Assembly: GCF_009757775.1 (NCBI RefSeq)
Contig: NZ_RHLK01000010.1
Coordinates: 102,281 to 166,280 of the forward strand
DNA: 64,000 bases
Reading direction: 5' to 3'
DNA from: Paenibacillus lutrae
Lineage (GTDB): Bacteria > Bacillota > Bacilli > Paenibacillales > NBRC-103111
Part shown: in pieces, positions 44,401 through 53,877 of the stretch
How the letters are laid out: every line of letters begins with the position of its first letter
How positions within the stretch are numbered: the first letter of the stretch is position 1
Translations under genes and position numbers: made by a program
Notes under the pieces: model-generated
Told to the model about the DNA's origin: nothing
Database searches by the model: none
The model's input: only the letters and a program-made list of their open reading frames with translations

Positions 44401-45196
44401 GAACAACGTCGGGCTTCACGACAACTTTTTTGATATCGGCGGCAACTCGATTCTTCTTATGCAAATGCATGCCAAACTGGAAAAGGAATACAGTTGGGGG
44501 ACTCAAATTGTAGATCTTTTCTCCCATACATCGATACACAAGCTTGCCCAGTGGATTGATCAGAAAGATCGGAAGCTGAATGAGTCAGTATTCGTCCAGT
44601 ACCAGGCGCTGCCTGAGAGTTACTTTGAGCGGAACATGCAGGCAAGCGGAGCAGGCGTCATGCGTTTTCATCTGCCGCTGGCTATCCGGGAGAAGCTCCG
44701 CCTAATCGCCCGAGATAACCGGGTAGAAGAATTCGATTTGCTTTTGGCGATGATGATCTATCTTTTGTCTGAATTAAACGGGGAGAAGACAGCCATTGTC
44801 CAATGTCTTCAAACTAACGGGGAAAAGGTGGTACCTCTCCAGATAGATTTAGCTGAAATGAACAATTTTGAGCAATTGTTTACGGTTGTTCATAAGAAAA
44901 GAATTCATGAGATTGAACAGACATACGCCCTGAAAGATACGGGTATGATCCATTTGTCCAAAGAGAAACATGCGATTTTACCGTTTGTATCTAATAATTC
45001 AGACGTATCCGTGGATGCCGCCTTCCTTGAGATTTACGATATAGCGCTAAGCTTTGATGAAGACCCCAATGAGCAGCCGCTAGCCGTTACCTGCAAATTC
45101 AATGACAAGAGGATCAAAAAGGAAGCCATGAATATGTTCATCAAAGGTTATCTTGATCTGATTCAGCAACTGACCAAAAGTCATGTAATGTCATGA
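41447..45196 (+). CDS. NRPS, C-A-T with a partial C-terminal condensation domain
   Basis: A 1249-residue synthetase. The condensation domain (about 15-445) has HHILFDGWS at His150/His151. The adenylation domain (about 460-955) has IYTSGSTGNPKG, YGPTEAT, YRTGDVGKW and NGKVDKK; the code reads D-V-E-S-I-G-T-V-C-K, nearest in memory to the Lys code of bacitracin synthetase, so a basic residue is likely. Carrier Ser1001 is in IGGNSILL. The last about 220 residues align only to the C-terminal lobe of condensation domains (MRFHLPLAIREKLRLIARD...) and lack the HHxxxDG lobe, so this part is probably non-catalytic and may dock to the PKS. Confidence 0.9.
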   Translation: MRQEQSHKIDKSNVEDILALTPTQEGMLFHHVSSQDKGYYVQQLSVTIAGDLCSRTFQKAWDTVIHNNEMLRTVYRWVKLERPVQIVLKSHEIMVVEHDFSHCTPEESKKLAQAIKDKGRQLLPDLEREPFRITLCKLGSSTCDMILTWHHILFDGWSNGILLKEFLDAYRALASGNDPIVPEKSKFKQFIKWQSTQDKAPQELFWKEYLHGLEERTSLPESQENRNLSDPSAAGKFISVLTESETEDISRFVSRHELTLASLIYTTWGVLLSKYNQSDDVMFGTTVSGRVPHIQAIENMVGMFINTIPLRFQSEPDGRVQDVLRNVNGQLQKREEFENTPLQDIGSYSGLGNHEPLFNSIVVLENYPLDSSIQGDEALKLMHYQMHETTHYGLTLGVQTSGPLELDFSYDPALFSSCTVERMAGHFKRILKQMISQSDMRLRDIVVLTPEEQNQILTEFNSSPASAPSELMHRLFERQAELTPDQTAVTFNGASCTYREINERSNRLARYLRHQGVQPDQLVAIVMERSDAFIVAVLAVMKAGGAYVPIDHEYSQGRIEYILQDSQAEVLLIQAGLADAVSFEGRIILADSEEINTCNPANLENLNSPEHAAYIIYTSGSTGNPKGVVVEHRNLLAYVQAFQREFRLSSRDVFLQQASCSFDVFIEEVYPVLAAGGGIVIATRMDVMDIRRLNQLMQAHQVTMVSCSPLLLNELNKQPGMNSVHTYISGGDILKPEYTSELIKRAKIYNTYGPTEATVCATYYRCTSSLAKNIPIGRPIFNYQVYILDVNDNLLPIGIPGEICIGGNGVARGYLNQPDLTARKFAASPYLPGGRMYRTGDVGKWLPDGNIQFAGRNDEQIKIRGFRIEPGEVEHGLQTHAEIEEAVVLPVDDANGSKCLAAYMKTSRELAASEVRNYLSERLPHYMIPSLFYRIDAIPKTMNGKVDKKVLMQCNHPLDNGWEEESTANDTEDKIRSVWKDVLKVNNVGLHDNFFDIGGNSILLMQMHAKLEKEYSWGTQIVDLFSHTSIHKLAQWIDQKDRKLNESVFVQYQALPESYFERNMQASGAGVMRFHLPLAIREKLRLIARDNRVEEFDLLLAMMIYLLSELNGEKTAIVQCLQTNGEKVVPLQIDLAEMNNFEQLFTVVHKKRIHEIEQTYALKDTGMIHLSKEKHAILPFVSNNSDVSVDAAFLEIYDIALSFDEDPNEQPLAVTCKFNDKRIKKEAMNMFIKGYLDLIQQLTKSHVMS

Positions 45197-45209
45197 GAGG
45201 AGAAGGGTC

Positions 45210-46493
45210 ATGAGAAAGCTGGTACATGTTTTTCCAGGGCAAGGTTCCCAGTATGTTGGTATGGGCAAAGAATGGTACAACAGCTTCCCCGAGGCAAGAG
45301 CTGTTTTCGAAGAGGCCAATGACATTCTTACATTTGATTTAAAGAAGCTTATTTTTGAAGGAAATCAGGATAATCTTACTTTAACCGAGAATGCACAGCC
45401 TGCTTTATTAACGGTTAGTGTTGCGGCTTACCGGGTGTATATGCAGGAAGTAGGAGTAGAGCCTGCTTATTCTGCGGGCCACAGTCTGGGTGAATTCTCG
45501 GCGTTAACTTGTGCGGGCGTAATTACGTTCCCGGATGCTCTTCGCATTGTACGGCAAAGAGGGCTGTATATGCAGGAAGCTGCTGCTGAAGGTACGGGAT
45601 CGATGTGCGCTGTCATTGGCATCAGCAAAGAAAGGATTGAAGAAGAATGCAGTTCGGCATCTGCATGGAATCGGGATCAAATGGTTGTAGTATCCAACTA
45701 TAATTCTCCTGAGCAAATTGTTATCTCCGGACATCGGGAGGCCGTGGCAAGAGCGGCTGCACGCTTGGAAGAACAAGGGGCACGGGTATCCTTTCTTAAA
45801 GTCAGCGCTCCATTTCACAGTCCATTAATGAAAACGGCAGCTGTCAAATTCGGAGAAGAGTTACAGAACTATTCATATCATGCGTTCAAGTGGCCTGTTA
45901 TCTCCAATGTCACCGGCATGCCATACGATAGCCCGGAACAGGTTATCGCTAACTTAACCGCTCAGATGACTGCCCCCGTTAAATGGGATCGATCCATGCA
46001 TTATGTGCATCAGAAAGGCGTATCGGTCGCGATCGAACTCGGAGCGAGGAACATTCTCACTAATTTAATGAAGCTGAACGTCCAATCGGTGGCTTGTTAT
46101 CCGCTCGACAAACCCGGACAGCTGGATATAATCCGCGAAGATATGGCTGCGGAAATCGTTGAACAGCGGCGCAAGGACAAAGTGAATAATGTCGTGACTA
46201 AGTGTCTTACGACTGCCGTCTGCACCCGCAATCGCAACTGGGATCAAACTGAATACGAACGTGGAGTTCTTGAGCCGTACCGTAAAATTCAACTTCTCCA
46301 AGAACAATTGGATGTCCAGGCTGAGACAGGAAGTCCTACGCTCAGTCAAATGAAAGAAGCTCTCGATCTATTGAAGCTTATTCTGGACACCAAGAAGGTT
46401 CCGGCAACCGAGCAAAAGGAAAGATTTCAAGTCATTCTGAAAGATACCCGTACGATCTCCTTATTCCCTGAATTTGCTCATATTGGCGCTTAA
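45210..46493 (+). CDS. Free-standing malonyl-CoA:ACP acyltransferase (trans-AT)
   Basis: A 427-residue FabD-type acyltransferase loading malonyl units onto the PKS carriers in trans. GQGSQYVGMGKEW near residue 10, nucleophile Ser92 in AGHSLGEFSA, and SAPFHSPLM with the catalytic His near residue 202. Neither PKS protein in the cluster has an AT domain, so this gene supplies the function. The acyltransferase domain ends near residue 295; the remaining about 130 residues form a helical extension I cannot assign. Starts 13 bases after the NRPS stop with GAGGAGAAGGG. Confidence 0.92.
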   Translation: MRKLVHVFPGQGSQYVGMGKEWYNSFPEARAVFEEANDILTFDLKKLIFEGNQDNLTLTENAQPALLTVSVAAYRVYMQEVGVEPAYSAGHSLGEFSALTCAGVITFPDALRIVRQRGLYMQEAAAEGTGSMCAVIGISKERIEEECSSASAWNRDQMVVVSNYNSPEQIVISGHREAVARAAARLEEQGARVSFLKVSAPFHSPLMKTAAVKFGEELQNYSYHAFKWPVISNVTGMPYDSPEQVIANLTAQMTAPVKWDRSMHYVHQKGVSVAIELGARNILTNLMKLNVQSVACYPLDKPGQLDIIREDMAAEIVEQRRKDKVNNVVTKCLTTAVCTRNRNWDQTEYERGVLEPYRKIQLLQEQLDVQAETGSPTLSQMKEALDLLKLILDTKKVPATEQKERFQVILKDTRTISLFPEFAHIGA

Positions 46494-46530
46494 AACGAAG
46501 GTTAAGCTATTACATCGGGAGGTGGACTGA

Positions 46531-49500
46531 ATGGACTTTCGCTCGATTAAGTTAGGCGATATGACTTTGGGAGATTCGAATGACTTCAGTGAGATAGCTA
46601 TAGAAGAAATCTCCGAGCAAGATATTGCGATTATCGGTATTTCACTTAAGCTGCCTCTAGCCGAGACTCCAGAGGAATTCTGGCATAATTTGAGAACGGG
46701 CCTTGATTGCGTAAGAGACATTCCGTCTGTACGGAAGCAGGATGCAGACCGTTATTTGGAGTTCGTCGGGCTGGACCCTGATCAGATCACTTATGGTGAA
46801 GCGGCTTATCTCGATGAGATCGACAAGTTTGATTACACATTCTTTAAGTTGTCTCCCAAAGAGGCCAGCTTGCTGGATCCGAACCAGAGATTGTTCCTGC
46901 AGACGGCTTGGAACGCGATTGAGGATGCGGGATATGGCGGTTCTAAGCTCGAAGGAAGCCGAACGGGAGTTTACTTGGGATATGGCTCCGATTCGGATTA
47001 TAAGAAGATGATTCATGAAGTGGAACCCGAATCCGTTTCACTCTCTATGCCCGGGAATGTGCGGCCGATCATCGCCAGCCGGTTGTCTTATTTGATGGAC
47101 CTGAATGGTCCGAGTATGGTGGTGGATACGACTTGTTCTTCTTCGCTTGTGGCGGTGCATTTGGCCTGCCAGGCCATACGCAACGGAGAGTGCGATTTGG
47201 CTTTGGCCGGCGGGATACAAGTCCACCTCATACCGGTCCGGGAATTTGAGGTAGGAATCGAGTCGTCAACCTCCCGTGCAAGGACGTTCGACGATGACTC
47301 CGATGGTACAGGAACAGGCGAAGGTGTCGTTGCGATGCTGCTGAAGCCTCTGTCAAAGGCACAGGAGGACCGTGATCACGTCTATGCTGTTATCAAATCC
47401 AGCGCAGTCAATCAGGATGGCAGTTCCGTTGGCATTACGGCTCCGAATGCGAAAGCGCAGGAGGCTGTCATTGTAGAAGCGTGGAAAAGAGCGGGCATTG
47501 ATCCCAGAACGATATCTTATATAGAAGCACACGGAACGGGGACCAAGCTGGGAGATCCGATTGAAATCGAGGGAATTCAGAGAGCTTTCCGCAGATACAC
47601 GGACGACAAGCAATTTTGTGCTGTCGGTTCCGTTAAAAGCAATATCGGCCATTTAGATAATACAGCCGGTATAGCCGGGATGCTGAAGGCCGTCTTGTCT
47701 CTTAAGCACAAGGAACTCGTCCCTACGCTGCATTTTGAGAAGCCGAACAGTAAAATCGCATTCGAAGAGTCGCCTATTTATGTGAACAACCGGCTGGAGA
47801 AATGGGAGAGCGAAGCGGATCCGAGAAGGTGCGGAGTCAGTTCCTTTGGATTAAGCGGCACGAATTGTCATCTTGTGCTGGAGGAAGCGCCTGCAGGGAA
47901 TCCCGCGCAATTTGCCGGAGTGGCTGCAAGACCTGAGCTGTTCGTACTCTCCGCCAAAACGGAATCCGCACTGCAAAGCCTCATCCACAGCTATATAACG
48001 TTTCTGAAAAATCATCCGTCTCTTGCTCTCGGCGATCTCTGTTATACCGTCTGCACAGGACGAGGTCACTATCCTTACCGGTTAGCTTTTGCTGTGGAAG
48101 ACGTCCAGGAATTGATTCGTTTGCTGGAAGAAAGCCCACACGCCGGACTGCAGGAACAAGCGGAATTTTTACCAGGGAATCGCTTTGTCGATGCAGACCG
48201 GGTGAATGATAATGTCAGACGTGTATCGGACGCAAACCGGCAAAAGGAAATGAATATAACAGCAGAAGCCGAACTGTTTAAGTTTTTGGATTCAGGAAAA
48301 CAGAACGCAGCTGTCCTGCGCGAACTTTGCAGCCTTTACATTCAAGGAGCGGCCATAGAGTGGGACCGGTTGTACAGGCAGGAGAAGAGAAAACGGATCA
48401 GTCTTCCGACGTATCCTTTTGATAAACACCGGTGCTGGCTGGATCTTCCTGAACTTATGAGTGAAGACAACGAGGCGGATGCCGATAATTTGTATCACCA
48501 AACGATCTGGATGAAGCAGCCGCTCCAGGATCTTATCCCTGCGCACAAGCCAGGGCGCTATCTGATCTTCAACGACCATAACGGAATCAGCTCCGGGCTG
48601 GTGCAGAAACTAAGAGCAGCGGGCTCGCAAGTCTTTGAAGTCGGGCTGGGTGACGGTTATGAGAAGCGCAGCGATTCCTCCTTCGTCATCGGTGGGAAAC
48701 AGGCGGATTACGAACGATTGCTCGAGGACCTTAGCGGCAAACCGATTGACCGGATTGTTCATCTTCTTTCCTTATCTTCACCGGATGGCGGAAATTCGCG
48801 GAATGATTTGGAGCATCGTTTGAATCACAGTGTGTACAGCATGTTTTTCCTCGTGCAAGCCTTAATTCAAATTCGGGCTTCAGAGCAAGTCGACATAGTG
48901 ATCGTCACAGAAAGGGCAGATGAAGTTATTTCGGAGCAGGATAAAGTGATTCCTGAGCATTCCGCTTTAATCGGCTTAGGTAAGGTCGTCCGGTGGGAAT
49001 CTCCCAATCTTAAAGTCCGCAGTATAGATGTCGATCCTACTGAAGATGTTGCAGAGACGATCTGGACAGAACTGCACTGCGGTACCAAGGAATACAAAAT
49101 CGCTTATCGCCATGGTGTACGGTATGTCGAAAGAATCGATACGCTGCATATGGAAACTGTTGAATCAAGCCCGGTTGTTTTAAAGTCCGATGGAGTCTAT
49201 CTCATTACCGGGGGCTTGGGCGGAATCGGACTGCATATCGCCAGACATCTGGCGTCGCAGGAGAAGGTTCATCTCGCGATGATAAACCGGACCGGTCTGC
49301 CGCCTAGGTCTGAGTGGGACGGGCTTTTACGCGGCAGCAATAGCAACAGCAAGCAAAGCAGAGCTCTGCGCGCAGTCCTGGAAATCGAACGGATGGGCTC
49401 GCAGGTGGATATCATTCAGGCGGACACAGCCAATGAAGCGCAAATGCGGGCTGCCCTCGATCTACTGCGAGATAAACACGGGCACATCCGAGGTGTCATC

Positions 49501-50436
49501 CATGCAGCCGGTATCGGCGAAGGGAATCTTCTGGGGAATCTGACCGAGGATGAATTCAGACAAATCATTGCTTCAAAAATACAGGGAACCTGGCTGCTGG
49601 ACCGATTGACTGAACAAGATCAGCTGGAATTTTTCGTGATGTTCGCCTCTGCTATTACTCTAATGGGCGGCATGGGCTCCGGGCCTTATACGGCAGGCAA
49701 TGCCTATTTGGAAGGTTTCGCGTCTTACAGAGCAGGCCTGGGTAAACGGACGCTCACAATAAGCTGGCCGGCCTGGAACAACACAGGATTGGCTGAAGGG
49801 GAACCGGTACAGGAAGAGAAGGAATTGTTCCATGTTCTTCCCGTAAAGCAGGGAGTAAAGGCATTCCACCGCTCGCTGAATCATAAGATCACACATATAT
49901 TCGCAGGATTACTCAATCACCAAAGCGATCTTTATGCGTTAGGAGAAATGCTGCCGTTCCGGCTGGCGCCTTCCCTTCAACCGGATGGGAAGACAGCGCC
50001 AAAAGCAGCGGCAGCGGGAAAATTAAAAGAGAACATCGCGATTCGCCTGAAAGGGAAGGCAGACAGCCGATATACGGAAGCCGAGCAGAAAGTAGCTCAA
50101 GCCTGGAAACAAGTGCTTGGTTACGATGAACTGGATGTCCAGGCGAATTTTTTCGAAATCGGAGGAGACTCCATTCTCATTACGAAAGTCCATGCCCTCA
50201 TCGAAGAGCAGTTTCCGGGCAGGACAACGATAGCTGATTTGTTCTCCTATCCGACTATTGCGAAGATGGCGGAGCATCTTAGTGATGCCGCTTTGCCGGA
50301 GGAAAGCGCCTTGCCTTCCTCGGAAAATGCATTCAAACAAGAGATGTTGAGAATATTCGATCATCTCGGTAATCAAGATCTCTCGATTGATGAAGCTCTG
50401 GACAAATACCACTGCCTGGAGGTGGCGAATGGATAA
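46531..50436 (+). CDS. Trans-AT polyketide synthase, KS-KR-ACP
   Basis: A 1301-residue PKS module. The ketosynthase (about 32-455) has Cys202 in DTTCSSSLVA, EAHGTGTKLGDP and SNIGHLD with both His. No acyltransferase domain is present. A ketoreductase follows (about 880-1120) with GVYLITGGLGGIG and the active Ser/Tyr/Asn pattern ASAIT...GPYTAGNAYLEG. The ACP has Ser1214 in IGGDSIL. It should extend the aminoacyl chain by one malonyl unit and reduce it to a beta-hydroxy group; no dehydratase or enoylreductase is seen. GGGAGG before the ATG. Confidence 0.92.
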   Translation: MDFRSIKLGDMTLGDSNDFSEIAIEEISEQDIAIIGISLKLPLAETPEEFWHNLRTGLDCVRDIPSVRKQDADRYLEFVGLDPDQITYGEAAYLDEIDKFDYTFFKLSPKEASLLDPNQRLFLQTAWNAIEDAGYGGSKLEGSRTGVYLGYGSDSDYKKMIHEVEPESVSLSMPGNVRPIIASRLSYLMDLNGPSMVVDTTCSSSLVAVHLACQAIRNGECDLALAGGIQVHLIPVREFEVGIESSTSRARTFDDDSDGTGTGEGVVAMLLKPLSKAQEDRDHVYAVIKSSAVNQDGSSVGITAPNAKAQEAVIVEAWKRAGIDPRTISYIEAHGTGTKLGDPIEIEGIQRAFRRYTDDKQFCAVGSVKSNIGHLDNTAGIAGMLKAVLSLKHKELVPTLHFEKPNSKIAFEESPIYVNNRLEKWESEADPRRCGVSSFGLSGTNCHLVLEEAPAGNPAQFAGVAARPELFVLSAKTESALQSLIHSYITFLKNHPSLALGDLCYTVCTGRGHYPYRLAFAVEDVQELIRLLEESPHAGLQEQAEFLPGNRFVDADRVNDNVRRVSDANRQKEMNITAEAELFKFLDSGKQNAAVLRELCSLYIQGAAIEWDRLYRQEKRKRISLPTYPFDKHRCWLDLPELMSEDNEADADNLYHQTIWMKQPLQDLIPAHKPGRYLIFNDHNGISSGLVQKLRAAGSQVFEVGLGDGYEKRSDSSFVIGGKQADYERLLEDLSGKPIDRIVHLLSLSSPDGGNSRNDLEHRLNHSVYSMFFLVQALIQIRASEQVDIVIVTERADEVISEQDKVIPEHSALIGLGKVVRWESPNLKVRSIDVDPTEDVAETIWTELHCGTKEYKIAYRHGVRYVERIDTLHMETVESSPVVLKSDGVYLITGGLGGIGLHIARHLASQEKVHLAMINRTGLPPRSEWDGLLRGSNSNSKQSRALRAVLEIERMGSQVDIIQADTANEAQMRAALDLLRDKHGHIRGVIHAAGIGEGNLLGNLTEDEFRQIIASKIQGTWLLDRLTEQDQLEFFVMFASAITLMGGMGSGPYTAGNAYLEGFASYRAGLGKRTLTISWPAWNNTGLAEGEPVQEEKELFHVLPVKQGVKAFHRSLNHKITHIFAGLLNHQSDLYALGEMLPFRLAPSLQPDGKTAPKAAAAGKLKENIAIRLKGKADSRYTEAEQKVAQAWKQVLGYDELDVQANFFEIGGDSILITKVHALIEEQFPGRTTIADLFSYPTIAKMAEHLSDAALPEESALPSSENAFKQEMLRIFDHLGNQDLSIDEALDKYHCLEVANG

Positions 50437-53400
50437 GATAGCACGATTGATCTTAGAGAATGTTGCTTCCGGCAAGTTGGATAAAGAAACCGGGGTCGAG
50501 CTGCTATGGACCCTCAAGCAGCAAGAGAAGAAGAAGGCAGGGGATATCGCCATCATCGGTCTTTCCATGAGAATGCCGGATGCGGACAACCTGGAACAGT
50601 ATTGGGATCATATCAAGAATAAGCGTGATTCGATAAGGCAATTTCCCGCCGCAAGGCAGCGGGACTCGAAGAGGTTTATAACTAACTTCACCGGTTTGCA
50701 GGAGGAAGATATTCAGTACAGTTACGGAGGCTATCTGAATGAAGTAGACGGATTCGATTACGGATTCTTCCAGTTATCGCCGAAGGAAGCATCTTTGATG
50801 GACCCCAACCAGAGGCTGTTTCTGCAAACCGCCTGGGAAGCTATTGAAGATGCCGGATATGGAGGGAAGCGGCTCACAGGCAGCCGGACCGGAGTTTATC
50901 TGGGATATGCCGACTGGCCGGTATATGGGCAATACATCACCAAAAACCAGCCGTCGCATGTCGATATGGCCAGTGTAGGGAATACACCTTCCATTATCGC
51001 AAGCCGGATCTCGTACCTGCTTGATTTGAAAGGCCCTGCCTTTCTGGTGGATACGGCCTGCTCATCTTCTCTGGTCGCGGTGCATCTGGCCTGTACGGCT
51101 TTGAAAAACAATGAATGCGACATGGCCATCGCAGGCGGGGTCAAAGTCTGCCTGATGCCGGTCGATGGTGTTTTTGAAATGGGCATCGAGTCATCCAACC
51201 ACCGGACGAGCACGTTCGATGACAGCTCAGACGGTACAGTGTGGGGTGAGGGTACCGTGGCCCTGCTGCTCAAACCGCTGGATCAAGCAATGAGGGATCA
51301 CGATCCGATTCACGCGGTGATTAAAGGCAGCGCGATCAACCAGGACGGAACTTCCGTGGGAATTACGGCTCCGAGTGCAGCCTCCCAGGAAAAGCTGCTG
51401 ATCCAAGCATGGGAGGCTGCCGGTATTGATCCGGAAACGATCACCTATATTGAGGCGCATGGAACCGGTACAAGGTTGGGTGACCCGATTGAAGTGGACG
51501 GGATTCGCAGAGCTTTTCGGCATTATACGGATAAAAAGCAGTTTTGCGCTCTGGGTTCAGTGAAAACGAATGTCGGCCATCTGGATGCGGCTTCGGGTGT
51601 CGCCGGACTTGCTAAAGCTATTGCGGCACTCAAGAATAAACAATTGCCCCCGACGATCCACTTCACGAAACCAAACCGGAATATTCCGTTTGAGCACTCA
51701 CCGGTTTATGTCAGCGATAGAGCGGAAGAATGGAATACGGACGGGTTTCCGAGAAGATGCGGAGTCAGTTCCTTTGGCTTCAGCGGGACGAATTGCCATG
51801 TGATTCTGGAAGAAGCGCCGATTGTAGAAAGCCAAGCGGAAGCATCAGTCGCCGGTGAAGAAATTGTGGCGCTGTCGGCCAAAAGCAAAGCTGCGCTTGA
51901 AGAGTTAATCCGTATGTATCTGAAAGATCTTCCGGATAACCAGGCAAGCTTACACGATATTTGCTATACCGCCAATACGGGAAGAGGCCACTACTGCTTC
52001 AGACTGGCGGTAATAGCCCGGAGCAAAGAAGAGTTGATTCGACAACTTCAGAGAGCCGCCGATGAAGGCTTGGAGAAGTGTAATTCGTATGGAATGCCTT
52101 ATGGAGAGCATCGTCTGGTAAACGCGCAGCGGGATGACAGAATGGCCGGAGAGCTGACTGCGGATGAGCTGCGAAGATACACCGGGGAAGCCGGTGAACT
52201 GACCTCGCGATTCATGGAGCAGCCTCCGATAAGGAGTCAATTAGATCAGTTAGGCAGGTACTATGTGCAGGGCGCGGATGTGAACTGGGAGCTTGTTTAC
52301 AGCAGCGGTATCGGCAAAAAAGCACGCCTCCCGTATTATCCGTTTCAGAATAAGAGGTGTTGGATCGAGTTCGGACAAGATGTTGCTGCAGAAGCGCTTC
52401 CTCTGAGTCCCGCCAGGAAAGAGGACGGTCAGAACCGAGCAGATGCAGCAGAATCCGCTCCGCAGATCCTTCTAAAAGGAAGGCAGGATGAACGGTATTC
52501 CCCGATGGAGAAGAAGCTGGCTCTTGTATGGGGACAACTGCTGGGAATTCAAGAAATAGATATTTACGATGATTTTTTTGAACTGGGCGGCAATTCGATC
52601 TTAGCCATCAAGATGGAGGTTGACTTGGAAGGAGCCGGCATAGCGTTTAATTCGAACGATATGTACGCTTACCGCACAATTAAAGAAGCTGCCGCACACC
52701 TGATGGGGTTAGGGACGGGACTGGATTCACAAGTTGAAATTAAGCCGGATCCGGTTACTGCGACTAATGAGACTGAACAGCTTGCCGGCAATAGTCGGGA
52801 TGTGGCTGCGTCTGATCCACTCCCGTCAGCCGTTAAAATTTTGCCGGATATGGAGCCGTTTAATGATATTTTCTACCGGAATTGTCTGTATAACTCCATG
52901 TTTCCCGTCGTTCGGCATTTTAACCGGAGCGTTCTGCCTTTCTTGCTCAACGATATGATTCTATTTACGGGTGAGCAGGGCGGGGATCAGATGCGGTATA
53001 CAGTCGAGTACGTATCTGTTCATGCTATTGAGGAAGTATTCGCACAGCTGATGCTTCAAGTGGATACGAGGTCGGATAACACAGATATTCGCAAAGAAAT
53101 TATCGCAAGCGTATCTCAGGGCAAACCGGTTGTCGTATGGGTGGATTCTTATTACGAATCCATACGGAAAGACGCTTATCTTACACAGCATTTGGATCAC
53201 ACCTTGCTGGTATACGGTTATGACGAGGAAGAGCAGCTTTTTCATATTATTGAACATGATCGGCGGGAGAACCTGTCGTATAAGAAATGTACGCTCTCCT
53301 TCGGGGATATGGAGAAAGCTTGTCAAGGGTTTACGGATCATTATCTGCATCAGGATCACAGTGCGACTCACTATGTCTTCGATACGATGATACCTGAAGA

Positions 53401-53866
53401 ATCAGCCGGTAACGAGTTGACTGTTAACGCAGCGCCGGCCTTATTGAGCCGTTTTGCTCAGAACATGCTGTCCAACCGGAATAAGCTGAGTGAGAGCTTG
53501 AACGTGCTTAAGCGGTTTGGGGACGACTTTCAGTACATCATTTCATCCGAAGATTTAATGAAAGAACATATACAACATCTTGTTGATTTCGTTAATCAGG
53601 TTATCAATACAAAACATGTGGAAAACTACCGCTTGTCCCTGCTGTTCCCTGATGAAGATGAAGTTCTGCTGCTTCTTCAACGGCTTTTGAGTAAATGGGA
53701 TCTCGTCAGAAAAGGAATTGTCAGGTATATGTATCTTCCGGTCTACCAGCTCCAATCGCTTCAAGCGATCCATGAGAAAGTACGCGAGCTCGCTGAAGAC
53801 GAGGCCGAATTTACCACACATTTGCTCTCAAAGCTTGAACCATATAGAGAGAAAACCACTGTATAG
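50429..53866 (+). CDS. Trans-AT polyketide synthase, KS-ACP-papain-fold (BtrH-like) domain
   Basis: A 1145-residue PKS protein. The frame opens at 50387, but GGAGG 6 bases before ATG 50429 gives the start, overlapping the previous gene by 8 bases. An N-terminal docking helix is followed by KS (about 45-470) with Cys211 in DTACSSSLVA, EAHGTGTRLGDP and NVGHLD. No AT or KR. The carrier domain has Ser723 in LGGNSIL. The last about 330 residues resemble the BtrH N-terminal/C39 papain-like fold: Cys819 in YRNCLYNS and His924 in HLDHTLLVYGYDEEE. BtrH moves an acyl chain from an ACP to an amine in butirosin synthesis, so this domain is a candidate for chain release by acyl transfer; no thioesterase exists in the cluster. 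Confidence 0.85.
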   Translation: MDKIARLILENVASGKLDKETGVELLWTLKQQEKKKAGDIAIIGLSMRMPDADNLEQYWDHIKNKRDSIRQFPAARQRDSKRFITNFTGLQEEDIQYSYGGYLNEVDGFDYGFFQLSPKEASLMDPNQRLFLQTAWEAIEDAGYGGKRLTGSRTGVYLGYADWPVYGQYITKNQPSHVDMASVGNTPSIIASRISYLLDLKGPAFLVDTACSSSLVAVHLACTALKNNECDMAIAGGVKVCLMPVDGVFEMGIESSNHRTSTFDDSSDGTVWGEGTVALLLKPLDQAMRDHDPIHAVIKGSAINQDGTSVGITAPSAASQEKLLIQAWEAAGIDPETITYIEAHGTGTRLGDPIEVDGIRRAFRHYTDKKQFCALGSVKTNVGHLDAASGVAGLAKAIAALKNKQLPPTIHFTKPNRNIPFEHSPVYVSDRAEEWNTDGFPRRCGVSSFGFSGTNCHVILEEAPIVESQAEASVAGEEIVALSAKSKAALEELIRMYLKDLPDNQASLHDICYTANTGRGHYCFRLAVIARSKEELIRQLQRAADEGLEKCNSYGMPYGEHRLVNAQRDDRMAGELTADELRRYTGEAGELTSRFMEQPPIRSQLDQLGRYYVQGADVNWELVYSSGIGKKARLPYYPFQNKRCWIEFGQDVAAEALPLSPARKEDGQNRADAAESAPQILLKGRQDERYSPMEKKLALVWGQLLGIQEIDIYDDFFELGGNSILAIKMEVDLEGAGIAFNSNDMYAYRTIKEAAAHLMGLGTGLDSQVEIKPDPVTATNETEQLAGNSRDVAASDPLPSAVKILPDMEPFNDIFYRNCLYNSMFPVVRHFNRSVLPFLLNDMILFTGEQGGDQMRYTVEYVSVHAIEEVFAQLMLQVDTRSDNTDIRKEIIASVSQGKPVVVWVDSYYESIRKDAYLTQHLDHTLLVYGYDEEEQLFHIIEHDRRENLSYKKCTLSFGDMEKACQGFTDHYLHQDHSATHYVFDTMIPEESAGNELTVNAAPALLSRFAQNMLSNRNKLSESLNVLKRFGDDFQYIISSEDLMKEHIQHLVDFVNQVINTKHVENYRLSLLFPDEDEVLLLLQRLLSKWDLVRKGIVRYMYLPVYQLQSLQAIHEKVRELAEDEAEFTTHLLSKLEPYREKTTV

Positions 53867-53877
53867 GAGGAATAATA

